Assembly (NCBI GenBank): GCA_946800325.1
Contig: OX326961.1
Location: forward strand, 38,438,543-38,502,542
DNA from: Luzula sylvatica
Lineage: Eukaryota > Streptophyta > Magnoliopsida > Poales > Juncaceae
Direction: 5' to 3'
DNA: 64,000 nucleotides
Shown in pieces: positions 35,583 to 47,015 of the stretch (its first letter is position 1; each line of letters starts with the position of its first letter). A program made the position numbers and the translations under genes. The notes under the pieces are model-generated. The model made no database searches and was not told the DNA's origin. It saw only the letters and a program-made list of their open reading frames with translations.

Positions 35583-37531
35583 ATGGGCGGAAGCCTCTCA
35601 AATCGCCATGTTGCCAAACCTCCTCGCAAGAACGCCTTCTCCGTCCCCAAGAATCCCCCCTCCAAGATTTCACTTAATAAGAACTCTCCTCCTTCCTCTT
35701 TCAAGACTCCTCGTCCAATCAAACCTCCCGATCCTGGCCCTCCTCCTCCTCCTCCTTCTCCCGGCTGTACAACTCCAATCCAAGATACCACCACTTCAAA
35801 TCAAGATCGCCGGATTCCAATTGCCCCAACTTCGAATCAACTTCCCAGTACTTCTAATCAAGATGGGGATACAGCTTCGAAGCAAGATCCGATCACTTCA
35901 AAGCAAGATCCGACCACTTCAAAGCAAGGATCGAGTACTTCAAATCAAGATCCCAGCAGTCCAAATCAAGATTCAGTCCCTGTTAAATCAGACTGGAAGA
36001 ATTACACTGACAATGAGCTAGAAAATGTTCTGTTGTCGAAGCTAGACGAGGCGTACAACCATGCGCTTTCTAGGCTGGTCTCGTTAGGCTATCAAAAGAA
36101 AGACGCACTCCGCGCAATTCTGTCCTCTGGCCATTGTCAGGGGCACTTCGATCTTATGACGAACATTCTGAAGAATTCTATCAAGTATCTCACTTATCCA
36201 AATGAAAAGGCTGTCACCTTTTCTAGTCTCCGGCAATTAGAAGAACATTCTATTTCTGACCTCATCTCTTCTTTACAAAAGCTCAGGCCAGAGTATTCTC
36301 GAACAGATTCAATGCGGCACCTCCTGGCACATGAATTACATTTGCAGGAAACAACTGGTATGAAGCCGGTACCGGCCATGCCACATGGTACTGACCTCTT
36401 CAAGCCGATTCAATCTACTCGAAATGCTCCTCCTCAACCAGTACAGGAGAATGGTGACGAGTCAGAAGAAAACATGTATTCTACTTCAAAAGATTCAGTA
36501 GAAGAGGAATCGGATGAGGAAGAAATAGATATAGAAGTTTTCCATGATTTTGTACATCAATATTGGGATCTCGCAATACAATTTGGTGAAATTAAAGAAT
36601 GGGCACAAGAAAGGGCTCTCCAAGCAGCCAAAAAGCTCAGTAATGATTTGGCAGAGCTCAGAGTTCTTCACATGGAGAAAGAAACTGGTGAAAGGGTGCA
36701 AAAAAAGGCGGAAGAGAAGATGGCTGAATTGGAAAAACAATTGGAGGAGGTAGAAGAGGAGGTGACGAAAACTGCAGAGGAACTGGAGAGCGTGCAAATG
36801 GAGGTGAAGAAGCTCGAAATGGAGAACAAGGAGATCCGGGCCGAACTGGAGGCAGCTAAACTGAATGAAGCTGACTCGAGCAAGGAGTGCAAGAGACTGG
36901 AGAAGAAGGTGAAAAGGCTGGATAAAAATTGCGAGGCAGCAGAGAAGCAGAAAGCTGTTCTGAGAGACGAGTTCTTCGAAATTAAAAAAAAGAGAAAGGA
37001 TGTGCAAGACGAACTTACTGCAGTTAGAAACTCCATTAGAGAGTTCAAGGTATAATTCCATTTCTATCACACATTTAGTATCGTTCTACAATCAAATTTC
37101 GATTCTTTTGATCATTGCAGATCAAAGTGAACGAAGAAATCAGATTGAAAGAGCAAGCAACGAAGCTGGTGGAAACAGAGCGCGAGGCCACCGAACAGGC
37201 AAAAGTGAACACGAAGAAAAAGCTCCAATTCGCCATCAACAAGCAAGCACTCGACAACAAGCGACACAGCGACCAAGTCGAGATTCTCAATTGCGAAATT
37301 GTGCGCCTAAACGAAGCCATCTTTTCTTCTCCTTCTTGTTCTTTGAAACTTTGCAGGCCTTGCATTTTCTGTGGAACCGCCGAGGCGTCCATGGTGTTCT
37401 TGCCGTGCCGCCACGAGGTTCTCTGTTCTGGATGCGGAAAAGATTACGAGGATATTGGAAGCGAGAAGTGCCCTGCTTGTAATGTCAGGATTGAAGAAAC
37501 TGTTTATATCTACGGCCTTTCTCCCTCTTAG
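35583..37531 (+). CDS. RING E3 ubiquitin ligase candidate, RF298/MIP1 family, 625 aa
   Basis: Two exons (35583-37049, 37121-37531) joined by a 71 bp GT-AG intron. Residues 1-130 are Pro/Ser-rich with repeated 'SKQDPxTSNQD' units. Residues about 137-205 form the family's UBA-like region ('ALSRLVSLGYQKKDALRAIL'). An acidic stretch and a long coiled coil follow (about 345-535), then a C-terminal C3HC4 RING (about 570-609): CxxC at 570-573, 'CRHEVLC' and CPAC. This order is that of plant RF298, RF4 and MND1-interacting protein 1, which are ubiquitin ligases or partners; this one is shorter than the usual 700-800 aa. The N-terminus MGGSLS fits an N-myristoylation site, implying membrane attachment, which is an inference. 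No lesion was seen. Confidence 0.9.
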
Positions 37532-37884
37532 CTTTTCGGTGTTTTGAGTCCATAAAATTTTAGTTTTTTTTTTGGTGGTTCGACTTTTAGTTTGAGAATT
37601 GTCAATAAAAATTGTTCATTGTTTTGAGTATAGCTAGTGAATAAAGATTTCATGCGAAGAACATGAAATGATTTTTTTTTTTTTTTTTGTAATTGATGGT
37701 ATGGTTTTTCTTCTTTGCTATCTCGACTTGCTAATAATTTTGATTGGATTAATGAAATTTTACGAGTTCCAGTTCGTAAACAGTTACTTGTTTTCATTGT
37801 TTTTACTTTTTAGTCACCAAATAACTGAGCAAATCAGCAAAAAAAATATGCACAAAAGATACTTAATACTTAATAATGAAAAAA

Positions 37885-37957
37885 CGATTCCACTGGGATT
37901 CAAACCCAGAATCTCTGGTTCCGTAGACCAGCGCCTTATCCATTGGGCCATGGAACC
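37885..37957 (-). tRNA. tRNA-Arg (anticodon ACG)
   Basis: A 73 nt cloverleaf on the minus strand: acceptor GGTTCCA pairs with TGGAATC (one G-U pair), discriminator G; D-arm GCCC..AATGGATAA..GGC; anticodon stem CTGGT/ACCAG with loop CTACGGA giving anticodon ACG, read as IcG; T-arm CTGGG/CCCAG with loop TTTGAAT. A run of six T follows on the minus strand (37879-37884), suitable as a Pol III terminator, and CAA lies just upstream. It lies between the RING gene and the LIN1-like gene. Confidence 0.93.
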
Positions 37958-38113
37958 ATGACGTTTTGAATTTAACAATTTTATATATAAATCATTACAC
38001 AAACACCATTTCCAATTAGTTCAGGGACTGGGCTATAATATTTGTGCGAACTCGTTTCGTCGCTTAGCCGTACGAAGGAGGTCCGATAGAGACGACAGAC
38101 GAGAGCAGAAGCC

Positions 38114-39965
38114 ATGGCTGAGCTCGGCAAGCGCCCTCGCCCTGACGATGACGACGAAGATGGACGACGGTCGGCAGAGTAGTGTCTCTTTTCATCTTCT
38201 CCTTTTGCTCGGAAAAGCCGTTTGTTTTTTTTATATTTGTGTTTGACGGTGGTTTTGTCGGGATTTGACAGGCAGAGGAAAGTGCGATTCCCGAAGGGGA
38301 AGAAAGTGAAGGATGAAGGTTTGGCCGCTGCTAAACGAGATGATGATTTAGATAGCTTGATTAACCCCGACGTAGCCGCCAAGAAGCGAGCCAAGCGCCG
38401 CAAGCATACTAGAGAAGATGAGGTTCATGATAACGCCTCCAATGCTGAAATCCGATACGAGGTCCTTTCTCTTCAGTCCTATTTGAACTGACAAGAGAAA
38501 ACGAATTTAGAACTTTATACTGATATATTTTTGGTACTTCTCAGGAAAATGTTAACTTTGTTGAAGATGGGATTCAAATCGAGCCATTCAATTTGGAGAA
38601 CGAGAGAGAAGAAGGGTATTTCGATCAAGATGGAAACTATGTTGAATTTGCAAGAGAAAATCAAATTAAGGTAACTTTTCCCCTCCCTATTTTTGAAATT
38701 GAAACAATTCTTCCTCAAATTGCATAGGATTCAATCCATTTAGCTTAAATTCTTCATCTTTTTGTTTGTAATTAAGGATGCGTGGTTGGACAGTGCTGAA
38801 ATAGACACCAACTTAGCTTCGAAATTAAAGAAGAAATCAAAAGAAGAAGATGAAGAAGAATTTCATGATCTTTCTTCAGACGATATTGGAAAAATAAAGA
38901 GGAATATAGCCAATATTCTTCAGCCTGGCGAAACAGTATGATTTTAAATATTTGTACAAAAAAAGAAGTCAAATTTCTTTATTTTTATACATTTCTTTTG
39001 TTATTTCGGTGAAGATTATACAAGCTTTGAAGAGGCTGAAAGGTACAACAGATAAAAGAACGAAAATGTCAGATGAGACGAAAGAATTATTCGATCAATT
39101 AACCGAATCTGCAATGAAATTAATGGAAAATGGAGAGTACAGTTAAGCATCATTATCATATATTTCTTTCTTTTTGTTTGATTTAACTATTTGCAATCGA
39201 AGAATTATTTTTGAAATATAATTTTTCAATAGATGCTTATCATGAAGAAAGAGAGACATTCGAACGAGAAGCAGGTTTGTCTTTCTTTTGTCCCTAAGGG
39301 TAAATTTGATATTTTAATTTTTTTTACAAATATGCTTCCATTTTTGGTCTTTGATTAGAGGGGTATGAGAGATTAGCTCGACTAAGGGGAGGAGAAAGCA
39401 CCTCGGCTGTTATTGGAGACTCCATTTTGTCTGCAAATGGAGAGGATGATAAAACTGGAGAGGGTTCTGTCTGGAATGTTGGCCCCCCTGCTGCGGAAGT
39501 CCCAACTAATAAGGATGATGATGATGGTAATTTTGACATGTTCGGGGAGGAAAATGAAAATATCCAAGATGATAATAATAACAATAATAAACAGAATGAC
39601 GCAAATTTAAACGGGACAGATTATGAATATGACCCTTCTTCAGGGTACGCTCATTTTTTATTAATATACCTTTTTCTAAGTTAACATGACCTCATAAATA
39701 TTTTATTTATTTCTATTTTTCTTTTTCTTTGGTAGATATTATTATAGTAGTAGTTTGGGATATTATTACGACGCTTCATCTGGTCTTTACTGTTGTGCTT
39801 CAACTGGGATTTGGTAATTTTATTTTATATTTTCCAATATGTATATAATAAATCATTTTAGTGATATTGACCTTTTTTGTTTCTCCAATTTGTAGGTATT
39901 CATTTGATGAACAAAGTGGGACGTACGAAAAAGTCGAAAATGCTTCTTCTCAAACTTCGACTTAG
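38114..39965 (+). CDS. CD2BP2/LIN1-like spliceosomal protein, 380 aa, nine exons
   Basis: Exons 38114-38178, 38272-38461, 38545-38670, 38777-38935, 39015-39141, 39233-39274, 39359-39644, 39736-39813 and 39896-39965 join in frame (1143 nt) with GT-AG borders. The N-terminus has 'RKVRFPKGKKV', then 'DAWLDSAE', 'ALKRLKG' and 'LTESAMKLMENGEY', the conserved blocks of CD2BP2/Lin1, which associates with the U5 snRNP. The C-terminus has an aromatic OCRE-like repeat (about residues 321-372: 'YYYSSSLGYYYDASSGLYCC', 'WYSFDEQSGTYEKV') in place of the GYF domain of the animal protein. An acidic Asn/Asp-rich linker lies around residues 280-315. The protein should be nuclear. The start ATG is the first in the leader and leads into KRPRP basic residues. 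Confidence 0.9.
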
Positions 39966-40137
39966 TGTATGTTCTTTATTTATTTTATGTAATGTTAAGC
40001 ATGTACTTTGTAAATCGAAGTTTGCAAACCCGTGTTTTATTCTCGGAGAGTAGAGATATGATTAGCGATTTCTATTTTTATTTAAAACTATAAGTTTTGA
40101 TTTTTGATGATAAGAGCCGAAGTAAAAACTTCACTAA

Positions 40138-40428
40138 ACATTACAACCACCAGGACCGCCCTAAAAAAACCAAGGACTTCAATCTCCGTAGAACCGGTGC
40201 TATGTAAAAAACCGAGGACTTCAATGTCCCTCTTGGGACAGATGTCCGCTCTCCATAGGAGGGCTCCGTTCGTTCAAATTGGCCTGAATTGTTCCGCCGA
40301 ATTGCATAATGCGACTATGCGAGCACTATCCTTCATACTCGTGAAGAAGCTGTTCGGCCACCATCCCAACAATATCATTTTGCCTTCCAATATTCTGTAT
40401 AATAACAAATTTTTTGTTTCTTCATCCT
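40138..40428 (-). pseudogene. Neprosin last-exon relic, copy D
   Basis: On the minus strand the block starts after 'aacag' with a D-E codon pair as in copies A and B, and contains 'LLGWWPNSFFTSM', a degraded 'PPMESGHLSQEG' and ends in 'GGPGGCN'. Stops occur after 'EQFRPI' and again later, and there is a frameshift. Only the last exon and some upstream intron remain; the next sequence upstream (from about 40545) is a LINE tail, which may have removed the rest. Confidence 0.75.
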
Positions 40429-40544
40429 GTTAAATAATGAAAATTGTAACTATATTAAAAGATGAATTTTAAGAAAAGAGGTTGGAAAATAATGAAAAGA
40501 TGCTTGTGCCATAAATCCAAAGAAAATGTCATCATTTGATCAGT

Positions 40545-40995
40545 GAATGTTCTTGACTTCTTGTGTACATAATGTATGGATTAAATTACATGGTTTACAT
40601 GATCCAGTTCCAGATGTTACAGATCCGTCAGAATTCTGGTCCGATACTCTCACCACAAAGCTATGGCACACAGCCTGGCTTGCAGTCATATGGAATATAT
40701 GGAAGTCTCGAAACGATGTCATCTTCAATGACAAATCTCAATCGCATAATCGGATCTACAACCTAATTCTACAAGACTTAGTGGCCTGGAATAAATTCTG
40801 CTAGTATTACTTTAAGATACAACTAGTACTTTAGCTCAGGTTTAGTCCATTAGATTATTCCTATTTGTAAAGAAGGAACCAAATAGATATAGAATAAGTC
40901 TATCGGTCTTCATTTCCTTTGTAAAACAAATCTTTTTGATATAATATAATTCGAGGTCTCGACACATTGTCGATCCTCCTTCAAAAAAAAAAAAA
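40545..40995 (+). mobile_element. 5'-truncated LINE tail with poly-A
   Basis: Encodes 'TTKLWHTAWLAVIWNIWKSR' and 'NDVIFNDKS', the zf-RVT end of plant LINEs, stopping at 40801-40803. About 180 bp of 3' untranslated sequence follows, ending in 'cctcctt' and an A run at 40984-40996. The same 'cctccttcaaaa' end is seen in the LINE at 18943-19598. Confidence 0.8.
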
Positions 40996-41214
40996 TTACA
41001 TGGTTTACTTTGAATTAGCAAGATATAATGCTTTTAACCCATTAATGCTAATTATTAATAAAAAAGAATCTAAGCATTATTAAATACTTATCTCAATAGA
41101 ACTTTCATGAAATGTAGATTAAGCGAATGGAAGGTCATACATCAAATCTTGCAAGAACAAAAAGGTATTGAGGCAACAAATTTTAGTCATGCCACGTATA
41201 CATTCACACCTTAA

Positions 41215-41995
41215 CCCTAATTTAGATCAAATTGTCTCCAGTTTTTTTTTAATGACACCAACAAGGGTTCGCTTGTCGTTATTGGTACCTATATTTTTTT
41301 AATATGATGCCGATAGGATTCGAACTCATAATTTGTACAATATGTTGTTTTATTGTGTCAAACACACACTTAACCAACTGGGACATGGAGCCATTGGCAA
41401 TTGTCCCCAGTTATAATGTATCAGACCAAGAGTCGGACGGTGAACAAAAAGAAGAAGAGATCTCAAACTTGTATCACTTTAACTCTAAAAACTCATATCA
41501 AACTAATGTTTTTTTTTAAATGAAACCTAATCCAAGAAACAAGAGAAGAAGATGATAGAAGAGACCAGTGACATATCAAACAAGAGAAATGAAACCAAGA
41601 GTCGTTATTGGTTTTATTTTTTTATTTGTGATACCAATAAAGTTTGAATTCTTGATTTTTGATACCTTGTGCTAAGCAATTTACTGCTAGACCAAGACCA
41701 GTGACATATCAAACTAATGTTGATCTTACTCTTATTGATTTGGGGAATCAATGGTAACAAGGAACAAGAGAAGAAGATGATAGAAGAGAAGGATTTCACC
41801 ATACACCAAGAGATCAGAATCAAATCGACTTGCACAATCATTTCAATGGCAACATACAAAACAAGAACAAATGCAGCTAGATGATATAAATCTATGATGG
41901 TTCTAGACTGATCTAAGAAATCAAGTAATGAATAACCAGCAAAGACCAGAAGAAGGAGAAGAAGAAAACAATCAAGCTTGTCGAGACAATTATGA
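41215..41995 (-). mobile_element. Two SINE copies in intergenic DNA
   Basis: 41295-41400 on the minus strand shows 'tgtcccagttggttaagtg' and B-box 'gagttcgaatcctatcgg'. 41620-41702 on the minus strand shows 'tctagcagtaaattgcttag' and a weaker B-box 'gaattcaaactttattgg'. The rest of the stretch to the hAT copy at 42001 holds no supported gene. Confidence 0.55.
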
Positions 41996-42000
41996 AAGAT

Positions 42001-42503
42001 TAGGGATGTCAATGGATCGGGTAAAATCCGAAGTACCCGATCAGAACGGGGCGGGTAATACCCGAAAAATATACCCGTGGGTCGGATAATACTAGAAAAA
42101 AATAGACGCTCCGGAAGTAAATTTTTACCCACGGGTATACCCGTTACCCAAAAAATAGCCGAATCCGAACCCGATAAATACCAGAAAAATATCCGAAAAT
42201 ATCCAATAATATAAAAATTTTGGATGATCTATGGATTAATTATTTGTAATATTTGAATTTTTAATGTTTTTATACAAGTTGTTTGTTTATGTATTTAATA
42301 TTGTTGGTGATTTTATGTATTTGTATAATATTTTTTTTAATTTTTTGTTAAATTTTTTATTGGTGATTTTTCGGTAACGGGTTCGGTTCGGGTATGATTT
42401 TTTACCCGCGGGTATTTTTGATTCGGATTCGGGTAATATCCGAAAATTCGGGTTCGATGGAGAAGACTTATCCGAACCCGACCCTACCCAGTTGACATTC
42501 CTA
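42001..42503. mobile_element. hAT MITE with a different interior but the same termini
   Basis: Begins TAGGGATGTCAATGG and ends CAGTTGACATTCCTA. The flanking octamers TGAAAGAT (41993-42000) and CGTAAGAT (42504-42511) agree at six of eight positions. The subterminal words are 'cgggtaatacccg' and 'acccgtgggt' rather than 'ccggatccgg', so it is a sister family using the same terminal repeats. Confidence 0.75.
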
Positions 42504-42511
42504 CGTAAGAT

Positions 42512-43104
42512 TGAGAGAGTTCATTTACATGTGTGAAGATTCAAGAGCATACGAAGAAAGAGGAGATGACAATGAGGTTCATTTACAAGTTCTGGGTTTC
42601 ATATCCATCTCAAAAAGAGAGAGACAAAGCGCAGCTCAACATTCGAACAGAGAGGTGTTTCTGGGAGCTAACAATGAGGTTCAAGCACATGCAAATAGAG
42701 AAACGTGAGAAGATGACAGGATTCGGATGAACTGCCATTACTAGAGGAGAAACGAGACAAATGTAAAAGAAAGAGAGAAAAAGGTAATAGAAATGAGAGG
42801 GAACGAATTTGGTCCGGTGGTCATTGGACCATATCTCATCCACGCATTTTGTGAACCATCTGATCTCATCATCAAAATAAGACCATGATGGAAGATCATT
42901 TACTCTTGTCTAATCTTTCTCTCTCCGTTAGTCATTAGATACGTTAATCATTAGTCAAGAAAGGAAACAAAATATCTCCTTTCTCTCTCTCTCTCTCTCG
43001 TGAAACAACGGAAACAAAATCTCTCTTCACTGTCAATTTCTCTCTACTTCGGTGGGGCACAAGAGGCGAAATCAATCACGATTGCCGATCTCGCCTACAG
43101 CCAG
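42512..43104. other. Intergenic DNA, nothing firmly recognised
   Basis: Short open frames on both strands lack conserved features. A CT-microsatellite occurs near 42985-43000. The last 100 bp ('gattgccgatctcgcctac') are less AT-rich and continue on the far side of the TRIM insertion. Confidence 0.4.
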
Positions 43105-43109
43105 CGCAC

Positions 43110-44824
43110 TATTAAAATTAATGTTTTTTTAATTAATAATATTGTTAGGACAGGATAATATTCAATGTATTTGTGTGTGAATGTGAGATATAGGTGTCTA
43201 TTAGATAGAATAGAAGTATTTAGAATAAACCAAGAGTTGTATTGAGAGGGTGCATGTGATTTACAAATGCAACTCATCTCATATGTTTTTAGAGAGAGAA
43301 AATCTCCAGAAAAAAGAGAAAAAAAATTATGTGAAAAATTAGAGTAAGGAGTAGAGAAAATAATCTCACCCTTATATCGAAATATTGTATCTATATATTA
43401 TTATTTTGGGTATACCTTTTGGATACCTTGTATCAATTATCTATGTAGAAGAAAACCTTCCGTCAGATTCTTTGGTGAAGTGTATCATTTCTTTTTAAGA
43501 AATATATCACACTCTCTCTCTCTCTCTCTCCAGCGTGTCTCTCTTCCTTGATAATTTCTATTCAATTATTTCTTTATCCTTCTCAGATATTGATCTCCCA
43601 AAATATATCCCCAATCTAAAACCCCTCATATTATTTCCAATCAAGACATAATTCAATTAAACCCCCAAAATCCCAACAAATTGGCATCAGAGCGACGGTT
43701 ATCGAAAACGACGGTATCGAGCGACGGTTATCGAGTTAAATAGAAGTCGGAGAAGGAGTCACCAAGACAACCAAGAAGGTTACGTACTTGGGCTCACACG
43801 AAGTTCACAACTCATTTTCGAATTATCGAGTTTAATAGAAGTCAAAGAAGGAGATCACCAAGACAACCAAGGAGGTTACGTATTTGGGCTCCCATAAACT
43901 TCACAACTCATTATCGATTTATCGAGTTTAGTAGAAATTTGGAGTAGGAGAAGGTCACGACAACCCAAGACGGTGTGTTCGGGTTCCCACAAATTTTGCA
44001 ACTCAATTTCGATGGAGAAAAATCTAATTTTTTGGAGAATTATCACGAGGGTTATTTGATCTCGTAAGGTCTATGGAAAATATTAGAAGGAGAAGAAATT
44101 ATCGATGGTATATGCAATTCTAAAAAAATGATCCGAAAAAGAGGATTCGAAAAAAAAAGCCGATTAAAAAAACGAGTTTAAAAAAAAAATAGACGAGCAT
44201 GACGGAAAAAAATCACGGGGGAGTATCGAGAACATAAAAAAAATAACGAAAAAACATTAAGGGGGAGTATTAAAATTAATGTTTTTTTAATTAATAATAT
44301 TATTAGGGCAGGATAATATTCAATGTATTTGTGTGTGAATGTGAGATATATGTGTATATTAGATATAATAGAAGTATCTAGAATAAACCAAGAGTTGTAT
44401 TGAGAGGGTGCATGTGATCTATAAATGCAACTCATCTCATATGTTTTTAGAGAGAGAAAATCTCCAGAAAAAAGAAAAAAAAAATTATGTGAAAAATTAG
44501 AGTAAGGAGTAGAGAAAATAATCTCACCATTATCTCGAAATATTGTATCTATATATTATTATTTTGGGTACACCTTTTGGATGCCTTGTATCAATTATCT
44601 GTGTAGATGAAAACCTTCCGTCAGATTCTTTGGTGAAGTGTATCATTTCTTTTTAAGAAATATATCACACTCTCTCCAGCGTGTCTCTCTTCCTTGATAA
44701 TTTCTATTCAATTATTTATTTATCCTTCTCGGATATTGATCTCCCAAAATATATCCCCAATCTAAAACCCCTCATATTATTTCCAATCAAGACATAATTC
44801 AATTAAACCCCCAAAATCCCAACA
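43110..44824 (+). mobile_element. Complete TRIM-like LTR element, 1715 bp, 5 bp TSD
   Basis: Two direct LTRs, 43110-43678 (569 bp) and 44268-44824 (557 bp), enclose 589 bp with no coding capacity. The PBS, 'ttggcatcagagc', starts 2-3 bases after LTR1 and is complementary to the 3' end of initiator tRNA-Met with one mismatch. The polypurine tract 'attaagggggag' (44256-44267) abuts LTR2. A perfect CGCAC duplication flanks the element (43105-43109, 44825-44829). The LTRs start TA and end CA rather than TG...CA. LTR2 lacks part of a CT microsatellite present in LTR1. It must depend on enzymes from another element. Confidence 0.92.
43725..44015 (+). repeat. Three tandem ~120 bp repeats inside the TRIM
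   Basis: Within the internal region, a unit running 'atcgagtttaatagaagtc' ... 'aaggagatcaccaagacaac' ... 'gggctcccataaacttcaca' is repeated three times with increasing divergence. No reading frame is preserved through it. Confidence 0.75.
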
Positions 44825-44829
44825 CGCAC

Positions 44830-45207
44830 TGCCGATGCTGTTGACGATCGATCCGACTACTGAGATCAAATCTGAACGTGAACAGATTTGGCGCAATCCC
44901 TCCTTTAGGCGCTGTTGACGATCGATCCGACTGATGTTGACGATCGATCCGTCTAATTCGCGAAGCCCTAGCGAAGCATAATGATTCGGCGTTGCTACAT
45001 AGGATTCACGGCTCGGTGCATGTGAAATTAGCGGGTATGATTGAAGATCATGTTGTTAAACGGAAGCATCTCAAGGATGCGATCGATTTAGCTAAGAAGA
45101 AGTGTGAAATGGGTCTTATTGTTGAGAATATGGTCGACCCAGCTCCGGAGTTGTTGTATATCTCTGAAGAAACCATGTTAACCATTCCTGAGACTAGGAT
45201 TCAATAA
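44830..45207 (+). other. Unrecognised open stretch after the TRIM insertion
   Basis: From about 44940 to the stop at 45205-45207 the plus strand is open for about 85 codons, including 'RKHLKDAIDLAKKKCEMG' and 'NMVDPAPELLYISEETM'. The composition is protein-like (balanced charges, amphipathic pattern) and the region is less AT-rich than its surroundings. I do not recognise the family. Just upstream, 'tgacgatcgatccg' occurs three times (44842-44950). It may be a gene fragment carried by a transposon or the tail of a broken gene; no splice structure could be established. Confidence 0.35.
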
Positions 45208-45251
45208 GGTGAGTTCGAAAATTAGGTTATTTTTTATATGGATAAGTATAT

Positions 45252-45436
45252 CATGCCTCCGTGAACACACAAAAGATTCATTGATGCATCAATCGAGGGG
45301 GATTAATTGGATCGATGAGACTTTTTAATTGAATTAATCCATCTAAGTATTGATTTGATGCTAATAATTTCGATTAACTTTTTTTAATCCTCCTCGATTG
45401 ACGCATCAACACAATTTTTGTGTGTTTGTGGGAGTG
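45252..45436. mobile_element. Fold-back MITE, about 185 bp
   Basis: Left arm 'tgcctccgtgaacacacaaa' with 'gatgcatcaatcgaggggga' and right arm 'cctcgattgacgcatcaaca' with 'tgtgtttgtgggagtgtcat' are inverted copies over about 60 bp. Related elements occur at 56041-56228 and, partially, near 49985-50110. Confidence 0.7.
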
Positions 45437-45565
45437 TCATATATAACCTCTTTTTATATCATTGGGAATATAAGGGTTGGCAAATGAGGTGTTAAACCAG
45501 GATGGGTAGGGTTTGAGGGAAGGAAATTCTGAATTTGCTGTGGTTAGATTATGATAAAAATAGAT

Positions 45566-46413
45566 GGAAAATTTTCAAAAAAAACTCTATTTTTTGGATA
45601 TTCTAAAAAACCCCTATCTTTTTGGAAACTCCAAAAAAACTCCTCTACTCTACCAAACTTTTGTTTCCAAATACCATGGATGGTGTTAAATTTTTTTGTT
45701 TACCAAAATACCCTTCTATTTACATATGTGATAATTAAAAAAAAATTGCTATTTTTTATTAATTTTAAAAAAATCCTAAAAAATTCAGCATATAATAATT
45801 ATTAAAAAATAATTATTATATGTTATATTTATATAATTTTAATATTTCATACATTGTGTATATTTGGGTTTTATATTTTATTTCAGAAAAACTAACATAA
45901 AATAATAATATGAACAACAATATTAAAAGAACACCATACAAATATTTAAAAAATAAAATATCATGAAACCCTTAAAAAATACATAAAAGGGAGAATGAAA
46001 ATAAAAAAACTAGATGTTTAAACAAATATTTTTCTATCAATATATTTTCAATGTGTTTATTTATTGTTGTTTATTTTATTACTATATGATGTTAGTTTTT
46101 CATGAATAATAAATTAAAAATTAAAATTATAGAAACACAACATGTAATAATTTTATTGTTTTGAAATCACTACATGTTAAAAGAATATTTATGAATTTTC
46201 TTAAAATTAATAAAATTAATAAACATATTTTTTAATTACTACATATGAAATAAAAGGGTTTGGTTAAAAAAAATAACACCATCCATAATTAGTTTTAACT
46301 CCTATAGTCGGGTATTTGAAAATAAAAGTTTGGAGGAGGGTTTTTTTTTTGGAGTTTCAAAAAAATAGGATTTTTTTAGAATATCAAAAAAATAGGTTTT
46401 TTTTTTAATTTCC
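45566..46413. mobile_element. Long-TIR MITE (Mutator-like type), copy 1
   Basis: The ends are inverted copies over about 150 bp: 'ggaaaattttc', 'ggatattctaaaaaacccc', 'caccatcc' on the left, mirrored by 'ggatggtg'-complement, 'agaatatcaaaaaaatagg' and 'ttttttaatttccc' on the right. The AT-rich interior matches 50255-51130 and the Helitron-type elements at 14226 and 16535. No coding region. Confidence 0.75.
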
Positions 46414-47015
46414 CATAATAGATTAAGTTATATAGTAGTATTCTGGGCTAAGTTTATGTAGTAAGTATTTTTGTACAATATAAGACTTTAGAGTGTTGTC
46501 TATTATTCTAAAATAAAAATAAGAGATGAATGCCAAATATATATAAGTAATTAAGGGGAAAATAAACTAATTTGATCTTTGTGATGCTAATGTGATGCAA
46601 ATTGGAGATAAAACTTTCGGATTCTCTGAGTCCGAAAGTTATTCAAAATTCAGATTCTGAGAGTCCGAAAATGTTAAGAGTTGCAAATAGTTTTGAAACT
46701 TGTTTTCTTAATTAATTTGGAGAACTTGAGTACTATTGAATTTTTTTCTAATATTAAATTGAAACAAGTCATTTTTTAACAAAAATAATACCATAAGCAA
46801 CTATTTAGTCCAAACAAAAACCATCATTAAAAGAAAATAAACAATTCATAATTGTGATCATCTAGAGATGGATGTATCTAGAATACATGCTCCAACCACC
46901 AAATTCTTAAACAAATAAAATAAAACATTTGTATCCGGTTCTTCTCAAAACAATCAAACAAATTGCATTTGCTTCAAAAATTGATTCACTTAACATTATT
47001 CGACTACTACGCAAA
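46414..47015. other. Intergenic DNA 3' of neprosin copy C
   Basis: No gene. An imperfect dyad 'ttcggattctctgagtccgaaag' with 'cagattctgagagtccgaaa' lies at 46615-46670. The last 100 bp may carry the 3' untranslated region of the neprosin gene. Confidence 0.5.

Noticed and set aside
35453..36021. Gly-rich minus frame (35453-35794) and a second plus frame (35575-36021) over the RING gene start
   Set aside because: Both are shadow frames of the Pro/Ser-rich N-terminus of the RING protein; neither has an independent promoter or domain.
36495..37070. 191-codon frame on the minus strand opposite the RING gene
   Set aside because: It is the complement of the coiled-coil exon. Leu/Phe-rich antisense frames are expected opposite Glu/Lys-rich coding sequence.
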